Assembly (NCBI GenBank): GCA_026008535.1
Contig: BRKX01000011.1
Span: forward strand, 21,336,001-21,400,000
Reading direction: 5' to 3'
Length of the DNA stretch: 64,000 nucleotides
Source of the DNA: Perilla frutescens
Taxonomy: Eukaryota > Streptophyta > Magnoliopsida > Lamiales > Lamiaceae
Shown here: one piece after another, positions 1 to 10,569 of the stretch
How positions within the stretch are numbered: the stretch's first letter is position 1
Layout: each line of letters starts with the position of its first letter
The notes under the pieces: model-generated
Database searches by the model: none
What the model was told of the DNA's origin: nothing
The model's input: the letters and a program-made list of their open reading frames with translations, nothing else
Translations under genes and position numbers: made by a program

Positions 1-379
1 CTTCAATATTCTCCGACTTTACGTTTCACAGCTGTAAGTGATTCTTCGAAAACAGTCATTTCATCTCTCTCTCTCTCTCTCTCTACAAAGTCAGTCTTTA
101 TACATTCTTCGTTGTATCAGTTGGAGGCGTGTGCACACCCCTTCTTCGATGAGTTAAGAGCACCAAATGCTTACTTACCAAATGGGCGACCACTGCCTCC
201 TCTATTCGACTTTTCACCTGAAGGTGAGTGTGTGTATGTTTCGTAACACACACCCTTTTATCTTCACTGCTGTTTCCGACTCTCAATTGTAACTGTTGGT
301 TCCTACAGAACTGGCTGGTGCACCTCGCGAGCTGCTACAACGGCTCATTCCAGAACATTCCAGGAAGCAAACTTTCTGA
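1..379 (+). CDS. SHAGGY/GSK3-like protein kinase, C-terminal exons (partial)
   Basis: The window opens inside a serine/threonine kinase gene of the GSK3/SHAGGY family, which acts in plant brassinosteroid and stress signalling. Three exon pieces are visible: 1-33 (LQYSPTLRFTA), 121-223 (LEACAHPFFDELRAPNAYLP onward to FSPE) and 309-379 (ELAGAPRELLQRLIPEHSRK, then QTF and TGA at 377-379). The introns begin GTAAGTG and GTGAGTG and end in CAG, and the reading phase carries across both joints. The motif ACAHPFFDELR and the phrase LPNGRPLPPLF are hallmarks of the end of the GSK3 kinase domain and its short tail. The catalytic core lies upstream of the window. A CT-microsatellite lies in the first intron (64-84). 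Family assignment is secure; which of the several SHAGGY paralogues it is cannot be told. Confidence 0.93.
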
Positions 380-1067
380 AACGAGTTTTTGCATGCGAGT
401 CTTTGGCCCCGCTCCTTTGCAATGACACGATAACTTGGATAAAGAAATTCGAGCATGTTTGATGACCACGACAGTTTCGCTGTGATTCTGAAATGGTGCT
501 AACGCAGAATTGGTGCATGGTTTATATGCATATATGATAATTAGGTATATAGATTTCCAGTTTGCAGGTGTCCATGTAGTTGATGGAGGCTTGCAAACTG
601 GAGAGACAATTATTATTAGTTTATTTCTTTTGTATTTACTTCTTTTTTATACTAATAAAAGAATGAGGTTCCATTTTGCATTTTTTTTAATTGTTAATTG
701 GGTTGTTAAAGTGCAAAAACCCTCCAAAAAATGTCCATTTTTTACTTGCGGTGTTAACATTCAGGATGTATTTGTACCTTGGCTAAAAATGATTAACGAA
801 TTACTTAATAAGATGTCATTTACTACATCAATTTATCGTTAAAATAAGTGTTAATTGCACTATTACTCACAAAATTTGCATATAAAATTGTAAATGCGAC
901 ACTTTTTTCTCTCTTCAAATTTAAGACCATCTTTTACATTGAGACAAATTAAACATGTCCAGTTTTTGTGTTAAAAAAAGGGGAGTGCAGGGATAGAGAC
1001 CCTATCAAGTACCATCATAGATCAAGTATCATCCTATGATAGAAGTGTAAATTAAACTTAAAATACG
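380..1067. other. 3' flank of kinase gene; no further gene seen
   Basis: AT-rich sequence after the kinase stop codon. It probably includes the 3' UTR: a poly(A)-signal-like AATAAA lies at 654-659. The 110-codon open frame at 510-842 has no recognisable domain and is AT-driven. Nothing else can be supported. Confidence 0.5.
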
Positions 1068-1216
1068 AGAAATTCTACCATAGTGGTTGGGGTACTATCC
1101 AATCACTATACATTTTAATATTTTTTATTATCTATCTAATACATTTTTATTATTCTTTAAATGATGCATTAATGGTTGCGGTAGTACCCCAACTAGTAAG
1201 GTATAATTTCCCCTAA
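1068..1216. mobile_element. Short MITE-like inverted-repeat element
   Basis: The two ends are inverted copies of each other: GAAATTCTACCATAGTGGTT near 1070, and near 1216 the complement of GGGGAAATTATACCTTACTA. Both continue with GTTGGGGTACTA. At about 150 bp with no coding capacity this fits a small foldback or MITE-type element. The superfamily is unassigned because no clear target duplication was seen. Confidence 0.55.
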
Positions 1217-1598
1217 AACACATGAAATTGAAATTAAAAAAAACAAGAAGAAAAAAATAAAAAAAAATAATTATGTAATAAGGAACGCAACACGGAACAT
1301 GATTTCATCGGATTAATAAGTAGTTAGTATAATAGACTCCGATGAAGAAATATATCAACAAAAATGTGACATCTAGCCAAGGTAACTATCATTATAACAA
1401 CACACTTTTTTGTAATTTTTTTAACCACTATTTTTTTTTAATTTATTCTATTTCCAAGAGAAAAAAGATTAGAGAGCTTCGGATAATAATAAAAACGAAT
1501 ACAAATGGGCTTACGTCCATTAATATATATGATCAATGAATACCTAGACAGAAAGAACTTTAGAAAGCCCAAGTTCTTGAGTGTGACATTTGTTTATT
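1217..1598. other. AT-rich spacer, no gene seen
   Basis: A-rich and T-rich tracts with two short overlapping open frames (1342-1539, 1505-1690) that resemble no known protein. I see nothing functional. Bases 1590-1598 (ttgtttatt) form the likely left target duplication of the next element. Confidence 0.5.
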
Positions 1599-1687
1599 GG
1601 GTAATTCTATTCACAGCCTTCAATTTTCTCTTCACAGCCCTCATATATAATAAAAATATAAAAATTAGTTTTATGGACCATTTTAAC

Positions 1688-2977
1688 TAGAGGTGGCACG
1701 GTAAGGTATACTTTACTTTTTTCCCCATACCTTTACCTTACCTTACTTGTACGGTATGGAGAAAATCCATACCGTTACCTTACCTTAGGTTCGGTATGAA
1801 ACAAATGGCATACATTTACCGTACCTTTAGTTCGGTATACCTTACTATATCGATATACCTTACTGACATCGGTATACCTTATCATACCATTACCATCCTA
1901 GGATATATCATATATCTCATATATTTACTCAAAATATATGAAACATTCCTAATAACGATCAAAATTCAACAAAATAAAATAAATATTGTAAATTATTTAC
2001 TTAGAAATCGTAAGAATTATTTACTAAGTATATACTAACAAAGAACACACTTAGCATTACAATGCATTAAGTATAACATAAGATTAATTATAAGTGTTAA
2101 TATTGTAAATTATTATATATTTATAAATGTATGACATATTTACTAGTATTATATATCAATCATGTTTTTATAATTAATATAAATTGTATAAAAATATAAT
2201 AAACTTACTAAATATTACAAATTTGAAATCTTTTACTTAGAAATCGTAAGAATTATTTACTAAATATATACTAACAAAGAACACACTTAGCATTACCATG
2301 CATTACGTATAGCATAAGATTAATTATAAGTGTTAATAATGTAAATTTACTAGAGATTTATAAATGTATAACATATTTACTAGCATTATATATCAATAAT
2401 GTTTTTATAATTAATATAAATTGTATAAAAATATTATAAACTTACTAAATATTACAAATTTGAAATCTTTTACTTAGAAATTGTAAAAATTATTTACTAA
2501 GTATTAATTAAGAACACATTTAATTATCATTACTATGCATTAAGTATAACATAAGATTAATTATAAGCGTTAGATATTTACATATATATAATTTATCATA
2601 TTTACTAAGTATTATATATCAAGTATCTATAATTCACATATACATATATTTATATAATATCACAAATATACCGGTATATACCGTTACAACGGTATATGTC
2701 GAACTAACGGTATATACCGCATCTACGGTATATACCGGTACAACGGTATATGCCGAATTAACGGTATATACCTTAAAAATTCGGTATACCGTCGGTATCG
2801 GTATACGCCGGTATACCTCGGTTTTTAAAATTCTATACCGTTACCTTACCGAAAAATCTCGGTACGGTATCATACCTTACCGAAAATACCGGTATACCTT
2901 AAAGTTCGGTATTCCGATATTTTTTTCGGTACGGTAAGTACGGTATAACGGTATGACGGTATTTTTCCCCAGCCCTA
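1688..2977. mobile_element. Non-autonomous hAT element with perfect 8-bp duplication
   Basis: Element of 1290 bp. Left end TAGAGGTGGCACGGTAAGG, right end (complement) TAGGGCTGGGGAAAAATACC. It is flanked on both sides by the identical octamer attttaac (1680-1687 and 2978-2985), the diagnostic hAT duplication. Both ends are packed with subterminal copies of ggtatacc/ggtatatacc and cggta/taccg words, probably transposase-binding repeats as in other hAT elements (inference). There is no transposase frame. It lies just inside the left end of the Pack-MULE and therefore inserted after it. Confidence 0.9.
1997..2600. repeat. Tandem repeat of about 236 bp inside the hAT element
   Basis: The word ttacttagaaat recurs at 1997, 2233 and 2470, spacings of 236 and 237 bp. 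Each copy continues with tcgtaagaattatttacta, aagaacacactta and cattaagtataacataag. About 2.5 copies are present and the last decays. It makes up the AT-rich core of the element. Confidence 0.85.
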
Positions 2978-3445
2978 ATTTTAACCTTATAACCCTTATA
3001 TTTTAATTAGATATGTTTTTTTATTCAATTTCATAGCCCCCCTCGCCCAACACCCTCTCGGTGTACCGATCGCTCAAAATTTATCCTTTCTCTCCACAAT
3101 TCAGAGGGATTTTTCCTCTAGATTTTCTCCTTCATTTTCTATTTTCATTTTGTATTTGGTTTCTCATTGAATATAAATTTTATTTTTCATTATTGTCTGT
3201 GTAAATTTCTTCTACTTTTTTTCCCAGAATTGTTCAGATGAAAGCGCTAGGAAAAAAGGGGGTGAGGAAAGGATTAATGGTTGAATGCAAATTTAAAAGC
3301 AATGCATAATTTTAGATAATAAGAATGAAAGAGAAAGAAGATACAAAAAGTAGGAATTTTGCCTCCATTCAGTGTCTGTTAACTGCTCTTCTTCCCGAAC
3401 TGAGATTTTAATCGGTTGACGTAGTGTTCGAATACGCCTGCCAAA

Positions 3446-4433
3446 ATGCAGAACGAAGAGAATACACCTCTTCCACCTTATACAACAGAGATTCTAAAAA
3501 ATTCTTAGATCTGCAAATCTCACCAAATCTTCAAAGCTCAATTAAAGGTGAAATAAAGATACAATTATAATGAAAATCTAACACAAAATTTGCTTATGTG
3601 ACATTTAGAAAAAAATTCTCATCTCTTGCCCCCCCCAAAAGAGAGATCGTTCATCTCCCTTTCTTTTCCCTCCTCTTTTCAAGCACTTTCTTCAGTAAAA
3701 AAATATTATTGAAGAAATAACGTGTTTTAATAGGATTTCACCCCACTCCCTTGAGCCTTAGCAGGTGACAAATTGAGTACTTGAATCACTTTATTATCAG
3801 AATACATACAAATATATAGAGTTGAAACCAAGCGGCTTCATTATTGTATCTACTAACTAAATCGTAACACCTCAGAAGATGCAAATCTTCTTTCATTGCA
3901 TTACCGAGCATGCAAAGCTTGCTTACAGAACTAAACGTTTTTTTTTATCGATGCTGTGATAACTTGGACCATAAATGTCTAAGCTTTTCGTTTCAAGCAT
4001 CAACAAGACCAACTGTGTAGTAGCCATCATGTTTGTCCTGCAGATAAATGACAAACTCAACAATTAACATATATTCTAAATTGTAGGGCTCAAAGAAGTT
4101 GCAATTGGGATTATACTTTGCCAAATGATAATATAAGGTCTGTAGGAATCCCCCCGGTAAACTAGGAATCTAAAAGCAGTTCAATGGAGACAGCTACGAC
4201 AAATAATACTCCACTTACTGTAATGCCAGTTTTCTTTCCTTTTTCTCTTTGGTACCACGAGAATACAAAACATGGATCTGTACATTCCACAGAAATGCTC
4301 CGCCACTAACCGGCTGATTACTTCCAAGGATCACGCATCAGTTCAGATTCACGTTGGGCATTTGGATGAGAGGGTGTTTACACCGATCAATTCTCTACGT
4401 TTGCTCTTTGTGGTTATAAGGGTAAAAAAATAT
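3446..4433 (+). pseudogene. Broken 40S ribosomal protein eS21 (RPS21) fragment inside the Pack-MULE
   Basis: Bases 4274-4373 encode DLYIPQKCSATNRLITSKDH followed by ASVQIHVGHLDE, an unmistakable match to plant eS21, a small-subunit ribosomal protein of about 82 residues. After LDE a one-base deletion shifts the frame. The next eS21 stretch (GVYT, then QFSTFALCG) is readable only in another frame, to about 4430, where similarity ends. Some 800 bp upstream, at 3446-3460, ATG CAG AAC GAA GAG reads MQNEE, the expected eS21 N-terminus. The 9-mer gagaataca follows it at 3458-3466 and also directly precedes the second part at 4259-4267, so the two parts may have been separated by an insertion with a 9-bp duplication rather than by an intron (no GT donor is visible). 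The C-terminal third is missing. Not functional. Confidence 0.8.
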
Positions 4434-4967
4434 ATTCAAATAATATTAATATTTTAATTATATTTAAGGGGCTGTAAAGAGAAAACTGGGGGGGTGTGAA
4501 TAGAATTACCCTAGTTTATTTTTTTGAACTGGAGAAATAATGGGCCAGTCTCGAATCCAAAATATATTCGTTTGAAGTGGGAACGAGAGTATCTTCCCCG
4601 CGATGTGCAAATAAGATATAATGTGATTATTAGGGTTAAGGCCCAAATAGGTCCCTGGACGTATTTGGGGGGACCAATTAGACCATCCAATTTTTTTGGT
4701 CTCAATTGAGCCTCTGAACTTTTAATTTGGGCTCAATCAAGCCCCTAGTATAAACGACGTTAATTGATCTGTTAAACCCACTCCATCTCTTAAACCCGCA
4801 CCACCCCTTAAACCCGACCCGCGTGCCTAAATCAAGATCGAAGTTAATCAATCTTCTTCCCTAATATCAAAATCACTCGTAGAGCCCTAAATTCCCAAAT
4901 TCTCTTCAAAGATTTTAGTCTTCCAATCACTAAAACGCCAATTAATCTTCAATCTTCACACGCAATC

Positions 4968-5410
4968 ATGGAAGCTCAATCTTCATCGAGCTCAACTTCA
5001 TATAGAATGAGCCAAAGTTCAAATTTGCATGAGGGTAGCAAGTTATGCGATTGTGGCATCCCAGAAGTGATTAAGACGTCGTGGACAGATGCAAACTCCA
5101 GAAGAAGATTTATAGTTGCTGAAACTATAGTGCAAGTATGAATTAAGTTTATTATGATAGTCGACTCTTTAAGTAAATCTTTATTAAAATTTGTTAATTG
5201 CAGCCACCAAATGAGAGACTTTCAAAACGAGGTTGTAATTATTTTACGTGGTTTGATGTTGAGCCCATGAGTGATAGGGCGAAGTAGGTAATAAACACAT
5301 TGAAGATGGAGAAGAGACAACTATTGAAGGAGAATAAGCAATTGCATCAAAAATGTATTATAGATGGAATTTTTCAAGAGATGGAACGAACTTCTTTCTG
5401 CCAATTTTAG
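4968..5410 (+). pseudogene. zf-GRF domain protein remnant
   Basis: From ATG 4968 the frame reads MEAQSSSSSTSYRMSQSSNL, then LCDCGIPEVIKTSWTDANSR and RRFIVAETIVQ. After a probable intron ending near 5203 it continues with ERLSKRGCNYFTWFDVEPMS and DRAK. The CxCG...TSWT..N.RRF...GCNYFxWxD pattern is the GRF-type zinc finger of the plant At4g04775-like family, whose cellular role is unknown. A TAG stop (5285-5287) interrupts it, after which a coiled-coil-like tail (KMEKRQLLKENKQLHQ) continues in frame. The third zinc ligand region (a Cys after RRF) appears lost, since the segment reads RRFIVAE. It is a decayed transposon-borne gene. Such GRF finger genes are frequent in plant repeats. Confidence 0.7.
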
Positions 5411-5769
5411 TGATTTGCAAATGAAAGCTCACGTTGAAGTACAGATGATGAAGAATAGGCTAAAAAATTGTACTTTGCTTTGGTTGTATCTTGGTTCTTG
5501 CTAATCTATATAACTTTGAAGTCAAATCTGTTTTGATATAGTGTATTTGATGTAGTCTCTTTGATTTCAGAAGATGTTTTAGTTTTTGATAAGTTAACTG
5601 ATCATTTGTAGTGTATGATCTTTTAGCTTGTAATAAGATCAATATAATGGAAGAAATTATGTAAATCTATCTTAATATGAACTTGTGATTTTATCATAGT
5701 CATTACAACTCTTTACAATAGATAAATGGACAACTTTGAACAACTTTAAATAATATAAATAATGATCTT

Positions 5770-5925
5770 CATAGCTCCCAACATTCACAAAAAAAGTCAG
5801 TCATAACCCCAACATTTACAAAAATCTGAGTTCCCAACATTCACAAAAAGTGAGTCATAGCTCCCAACATTCATAAAAAAGTCAGTCACAACCCCCAACA
5901 TTTACAAAAAATCTAAGCTTCTTAA
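5770..5925. repeat. Short tandem repeats (cccaacattcacaaaaa type)
   Basis: At least six imperfect copies of a unit of about 30 bp, cccaacattcacaaaaa...gtcagtcataa, lie between the two gene remnants. They look like the degenerate 3' flank of the minus-strand remnant. Confidence 0.7.
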
Positions 5926-5966
5926 CATCAAAATAATGTCTCACAACTTGCATCAAATTCACAATT

Positions 5967-7017
5967 TCAGTTTTTATTATTTTTTTTATCATTCCTCATT
6001 TCCTTTTGTTTCTTTTCTAGTGCACTCCTTGTTGTGTAAGGCTTGCCGTTCGAAGTTGGCCCAGGTGGTTTGAATGGTAGATTAGCAGCTAACATAGATT
6101 GATTTTCAGTAGCTGCAAATCCAATTCTTCTAGTAGCATTGCTCTTAGCAATAGCAGAGGCTTGTTGTTCTTGGCGTAGCTCTCTCTCATTAGGAATTGG
6201 ATATCTTGTTGTTGGATCTGGATTACAGCTTAAGGGTTGGCTTACAATAGGATCTCTCTGAGTAATCACTATCTCAGAGCTCATTCCAGGCTACAAATAG
6301 ATTTAAGAACTGTAATTTGTGCAAGGAAAATGCATCTTTAAAATTAAACAAAAAACAGTCAAAAGGCTCACATTAAAAGTTGAGTTTCCAGTGTTGTCAT
6401 CAGTATATAATCCCATGCCAACCATGCTTCTCTTTCTCCACCCTCTAAATCAAACTCACTTCCAGGGGCTGACTTTGGATCACACTCTCCTTCAATGTAC
6501 AATCCTTTACCCTTGTTATCCATCATCTCTTTACCCTTCTTAACCACTAACCCTTCATTAGCACTCTTCTCAGCCACTAACCCCTCACTAAAATTATTAT
6601 TCATTAAGTCAAACACAAGCTCATCTTCCAACATACTCACATCTGGAACATAATCAACATTTGCAGAACATTGTGTGTCTATAATTGGCTGCTTCATAAC
6701 AATATCATCAAATGGGAAAATATGAACACAATACTCATCTTTGAAATCTAAGACACTAGCAACAATGTCATTAATACCATCATCATTCTCAAGAACTAAC
6801 ACACCATCAACTAAGTTTTTTCCAGGCTTTAAGTAATAGAGCTTATTAACTTCTAACATTCGAAATTCTTGTTTGTATTTCTTAATCATATGTGTGAATG
6901 ATAGAAAGTCTATATCCCCCTTTTCAATTACTTCACTGTCTCCAACATATTCTAATGAATTAGTATAAACCCATCTACCCCCTTGTGATATATCAACTTA
7001 ATTATTTCATAATCCAT
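5967..7017 (-). pseudogene. Internally deleted MULE transposon protein (N- and C-terminal parts only)
   Basis: Reading from 7017 downward: MDYEIIKLIYHKG, then (after a one-base frame change in a run of five G at about 6981-6985) RWVYTNSLEYVGD and DIDFLSFTHMIKKYKQEF, followed by KLYYLKPGKNLVDGVLVLEN and CVHIFPF. This is the N-terminal PB1-like region of the large SWIM-type MULE proteins of plants. A probable intron lies at about 6371-6296 (GTGAGC...GTAG). The last part, TRYPIPNERELRQEQQASAI...KPPGPTSNGKPYTTRSALEK, is the typical low-complexity C-terminus. The MULE catalytic region and SWIM finger between them are absent, so this is a deletion derivative without transposase activity. Confidence 0.65.
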
Positions 7018-7282
7018 AACACCAAAGTCTACAGACAAAAAAAAAAAAACACAAATCAGAAGCAAAGCATAAAAACGTGTAAAAACAAAGATTTTTGCAA
7101 TAATCTATTAGATTGGAACTGGATTCTTACCGTCGTGTGTCGCACGTGCAGATCTGATGTGGCCAAAGAGAATCTGACATGGAGAACCATGTTGCTTTCT
7201 CTAGTCCAACGTGGAGCAGAGAGTTGTGTGACGTGGTAGTTCTAAATTTCATAAACCCTAACGAACTCAATTAAATGTTTGG

Positions 7283-8193
7283 TGTTAGTGCCACCGTCAT
7301 GCACTAAGTATTTGTGTTGTTGTATTGGCGAGATATGTTCGACAATGTGTGCCTGGGTATGTCCCACGAAGATTTGTTTTCCGCTGTGCAAGAAAAGAAA
7401 GAACAGTTGGTGAACTGTTCCAGAGTTTGTCCCAGACAGAACCAGGGACACTCTATTTATGACAGTTTCCATGTTGGAAAGATCTTGCGCCGAACAAGTT
7501 TAGAAGGTCAAGATTAATTCGTTTTACTGCCTTGTGGTGTAGATCCAGTGCTGAATTAACCCCACTACACTTGGAAAGTATCTACACACGTATGGAAGGC
7601 CACAAACCACAATCTACTTACTATGTTGGCGGCGGATGAAGATCGACGCCTATATGAAGACCGAATTGAGGTGCAATTGGTACCACTTATATTTTGTTTA
7701 GATTCTAGTGTTAGAATCAGTTTGTGGTCATTTTTGTAACTAGTAGTTGTTCATTAAAATGTTCAACGTGATAGACTAGTTTTGAGTGTTTACGAGTGAA
7801 ACACGTGAGGGGATTTTTATTCCAGTTTTATATGCAATCTCGGGAGAGATTGTAAGTTGAAGTCGTGGGTAGCTAGAGGGAGTCTAGTGTCACGGTTGTA
7901 AGGGGATCTTACAATTTTCGGCTAGCGAAAGAGTTCGAGGAGAAGAACGGGCGACATAAGGCGGGAGGCTTGTATGTGTAAGATCCTTAATATACTCTTC
8001 GAATGAGTACCAGTCGAATCTTCATGTTTGGGAGTAATTCCCCCAAAGTAGGTTGTTTGAACCGAACTGGGTTATCATCTCGTGCATTTTTACTGATTTT
8101 TTCTTTTATGTTCTTGCATCTGTCCCACACATATCACAGAATAGTTTTTAAGCAGTTAACTAAAAACGTATAAGCACGGATTACTATTTTTCA
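7283..8193 (+). repeat. 5' LTR of the Copia element
   Basis: LTR of 911 bp, TG...CA. It differs from the 3' LTR by scattered mostly C/T and A/G substitutions and by a 22-bp extra piece around 7397-7420 that contains the self-complementary GAACAGTTggtgAACTGTTC. Confidence 0.93.
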
Positions 8194-8213
8194 ATTGGCA
8201 CTAGAGCGGGTTG
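8194..8213 (+). other. Primer-binding site, initiator Met-tRNA type
   Basis: Directly after the 5' LTR, TTGGCACTAGAGCGGG resembles the usual plant Copia site TGGTATCAGAGC (8 of 12 positions), complementary to the 3' end of initiator tRNA-Met. It is somewhat diverged. Confidence 0.7.
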
Positions 8214-8272
8214 CCTGTATTCAGGGTTGATCTTGGGGTATTAATCCGTGTTATTGTGTTGTTTTTGCCGAG

Positions 8273-9643
8273 ATGGACTCGATGAAAGAAGGAGCCTCGA
8301 CGGTGCGACCTCCGTTCCTTGATGGCAATAATTATACCTATTGGAAAGCTCGTATGACAGCTTTCATTCACTCAATTGATGAGCGTGCCTGGAAGATGGT
8401 GACTGAAGGGTGGAAGCCTCCTATCAAGAAGGCTGAGAAAGGCAAAACGGTGCTGAAGCCAGAAGAAGAGTTTGACGATACTAATTATCAGATCATGGGG
8501 CTGAATGCTAAAGCTATGAATGCCATTTTCTCTGCAGTGGACATGAACGTGTTCAAACTCATCTCCACATGTGACAAGGCAAAGGATGCATGGGATATCC
8601 TTCAAACTACTTTCGAAGGAACAAGCAGTGTTCGTGCATCTCGTATGCAGCTCCTCATTACCAGATTTGAAAACCTTCGAATGGATGAAGGTGAAAAGCT
8701 TGCTGATTTCAATGTCAAGATTTGTGACATAGCTAATGAAAGCTTTGCACTTGGTGATGCCATCTCTGAGGAGAAACTCGTGCGGAAAGTTCTGCGATCT
8801 CTTCCCAAGAGATTCGCATATAAAGTCACGGTGATAGAAGAGGCCAAAGACGTTAGCAAGATGAAGTTACAGGAGCTGATGGGGTCCCTGAGGACTTTTG
8901 AAATGGGACTAATAGATGAAGAGACAGTTCAGAAGAAAAGCATAGCTTTTCAAGCCGGCTCCAGTTCTGATGTTCCAAGTAATGTCTCTGACAAAAATGA
9001 TCTGGCTGAGTCAATTGCCCTTCTGACAAAGAATTTCTCAAAATTTGTCAAATGTTATGAGAAGTCTTCACAGAATAATTCTGTCAAGAACAGATTCTCC
9101 AAACCTCGGAGATCTAAAGATGAAGATTCCATTGAAGAAAAACAGAAGGAGTTCAAGTGTAGAGAATGTGGTGGTCTTGGGCACTATCAAGCTGAATGTG
9201 CTAACACCTTAAAGAAGAAGAATAAATCCTACAGTTCCACTCTTAGTGAAAGTGATGATCCAGATGATAGTGGGAGTGATGAAGAATGCGTGAGCAATCA
9301 TATTGCTTTCATGACACATTCTCACAAAGAATCTGTGTCTAATTCTGTCTCTGACAGACAGAATGACAATGTTTCGGAATGCAGTGATGATGAAGAATTC
9401 ACTGAAGAATCTGCCATAGAAGCTTACAAAAAGCTTAATGAGAGCTGGATCATGGTGGTTAAAGTCAATGAAGGGCTGATGAGCGAGAATGGTGATCTCA
9501 TTAAAGAAAGAGATAGTTTGTCCACACGTCTCAGTGAATTGCAGAATGATCTTCAACAATCCAGAAACAATTCTCACTCTCAGAATGGTGAACTACTTCA
9601 TCTAAAGAATCTTGTCAAGATGATGAATTCTGGATCATCTTAG
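8273..9643 (+). pseudogene. Copia gag (capsid/nucleocapsid), ended by an in-frame TAG
   Basis: The frame starts MDSMKEGASTVRPPFLDGNN followed by YTYWKARMTAFI, the typical Sirevirus gag beginning. A retrotransposon gag helical region follows, then a CCHC zinc knuckle CRECGGLGHYQAEC near residues 297-310. Gag packages the element RNA in cytoplasmic particles. The last 130 residues are acidic and contain a coiled-coil-like stretch. TAG at 9641-9643 stops it, but the same frame continues open (LDEILSKGKSPQDH...) into the protease region, so gag and pol were one frame. The stop is probably a point mutation; programmed readthrough cannot be excluded. Confidence 0.9.
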
Positions 9644-10569
9644 CTCGATGAAATCCTTTCTAAAGGAAAAAGTCCGCAGGACCATACAGGTCTTGGATAC
9701 ACTGGTGGGAAGTTTTCCGATCGTTTCTGTCAAGGACAAACATCTGGAAAGCATGATGAATCTGTTCCAGAACCTGAATATAAATCAGAGATCAAGCAGC
9801 CACAGCCTCAAAAGTCACAGCCTCGAAAGAGTGGAGTTGTCTGCCACTATTGTGAAAAACCTGGTCACATTCGACCATACTGTAGGTACTACATCAATGA
9901 TCTCAGAAGAATGAGGAGGAAAGGTCGATCTCAGAATGACCTGAATTTCAGAAGACAATCTGTGCGGAACAGATCCTGGAACAATCACAAGAACTATGTT
10001 GTTCACACTGCCCTCAATATTCATGCAAAGAGCAACTGGTACTTTGACAGCGGATGCTCGCGACATATGACTGGAGATGCCAGTATGTTGAAGAATATCC
10101 AAAAGGATTGTTCTTATCAATCCGTTACTTTTTTAGACGGTGTCAAGGGAAGAGTTCTTGGCCGTGGTCATCTAAATGTTGAAGGGATGCCCAACTTGGA
10201 GGATGTTCTGCTTGTTGAAGGACTAAAAGCTAACTTAATTAGCATAAGTCAACTCTGCGATCAAGGTCTCTTGGTTCATTTTACTAGAGACAAATGTCTT
10301 GTGAAGAACAAAGAATGTGTGCTGCTGATGGATGGAGACAGATCAAGGGACAATTGTTACCTTCTTAACATGAAAGGTAATTGCTTCAGAACTCAATTTG
10401 ATGAAGTAAACATATGGCATGAAAAGCTTGGCCATGTGAGTTACAGAAACATGCAACGTCTCATGAAGACAGAAGCTGTGAATGGAGTCCCGAAGTTTGA
10501 AATCGATCGTAGCAAAATCTATGGACCGTGTCAAGTGGGGAAACAGATTCATAATCACATAAATCTGTG
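9644..10569 (+). pseudogene. Copia protease and integrase N-terminal (HHCC) region
   Basis: In the gag frame after the TAG. It has a second CCHC knuckle, CHYCEKPGHIRPYC (about 9842), then the aspartic protease core WYFDSGCSRHMTG (DSG triad near 10052), then the GAG-pre-integrase region WHEKLGHVSYRNMQRL. The zinc-binding end reads IYGPCQVGK: the first Cys of the HHCC pair is Tyr, which should harm zinc binding. The frame ends at TGA 10568-10570 because of a frame change at about 10550-10570. The integrase core continues in the next frame. Confidence 0.88.

Larger units (their letters stand above)
1599..4511. mobile_element. Pack-MULE-like element carrying an eS21 fragment, split by a hAT insertion
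   Basis: The ends are long inverted repeats of about 70 bp. Both start GGGTAATTCTATTCACA, and a second block AATTTTCTCTTCACAGCCC matches AGTTTTCTCTTTACAGCCC on the other end. The flanks are a 9-bp duplication with one mismatch, ttgtttatt (1590-1598) and tagtttatt (4512-4520), the length expected for the Mutator superfamily. No transposase is present, so it is non-autonomous. Subtracting the nested hAT element (1688-2977 plus 8 bp) gives an original length of about 1.6 kb. The interior holds a damaged piece of the host gene for ribosomal protein eS21, which makes this a Pack-MULE type. Its ends match those of the element at 61634-62677, so the family has at least two members here. Confidence 0.8.

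Noticed and set aside
4272..4457. Functional eS21 gene starting at ATG 4272
   Set aside because: A frame change after LDE, loss of the C-terminal third, and location inside a transposon.
7242..7517. Open frames on both strands at the 5' LTR
   Set aside because: They lie in LTR sequence and recur at the 3' LTR; no protein similarity.
8372..9577. Several minus-strand frames opposite gag
   Set aside because: Shadow frames of the gag coding strand.
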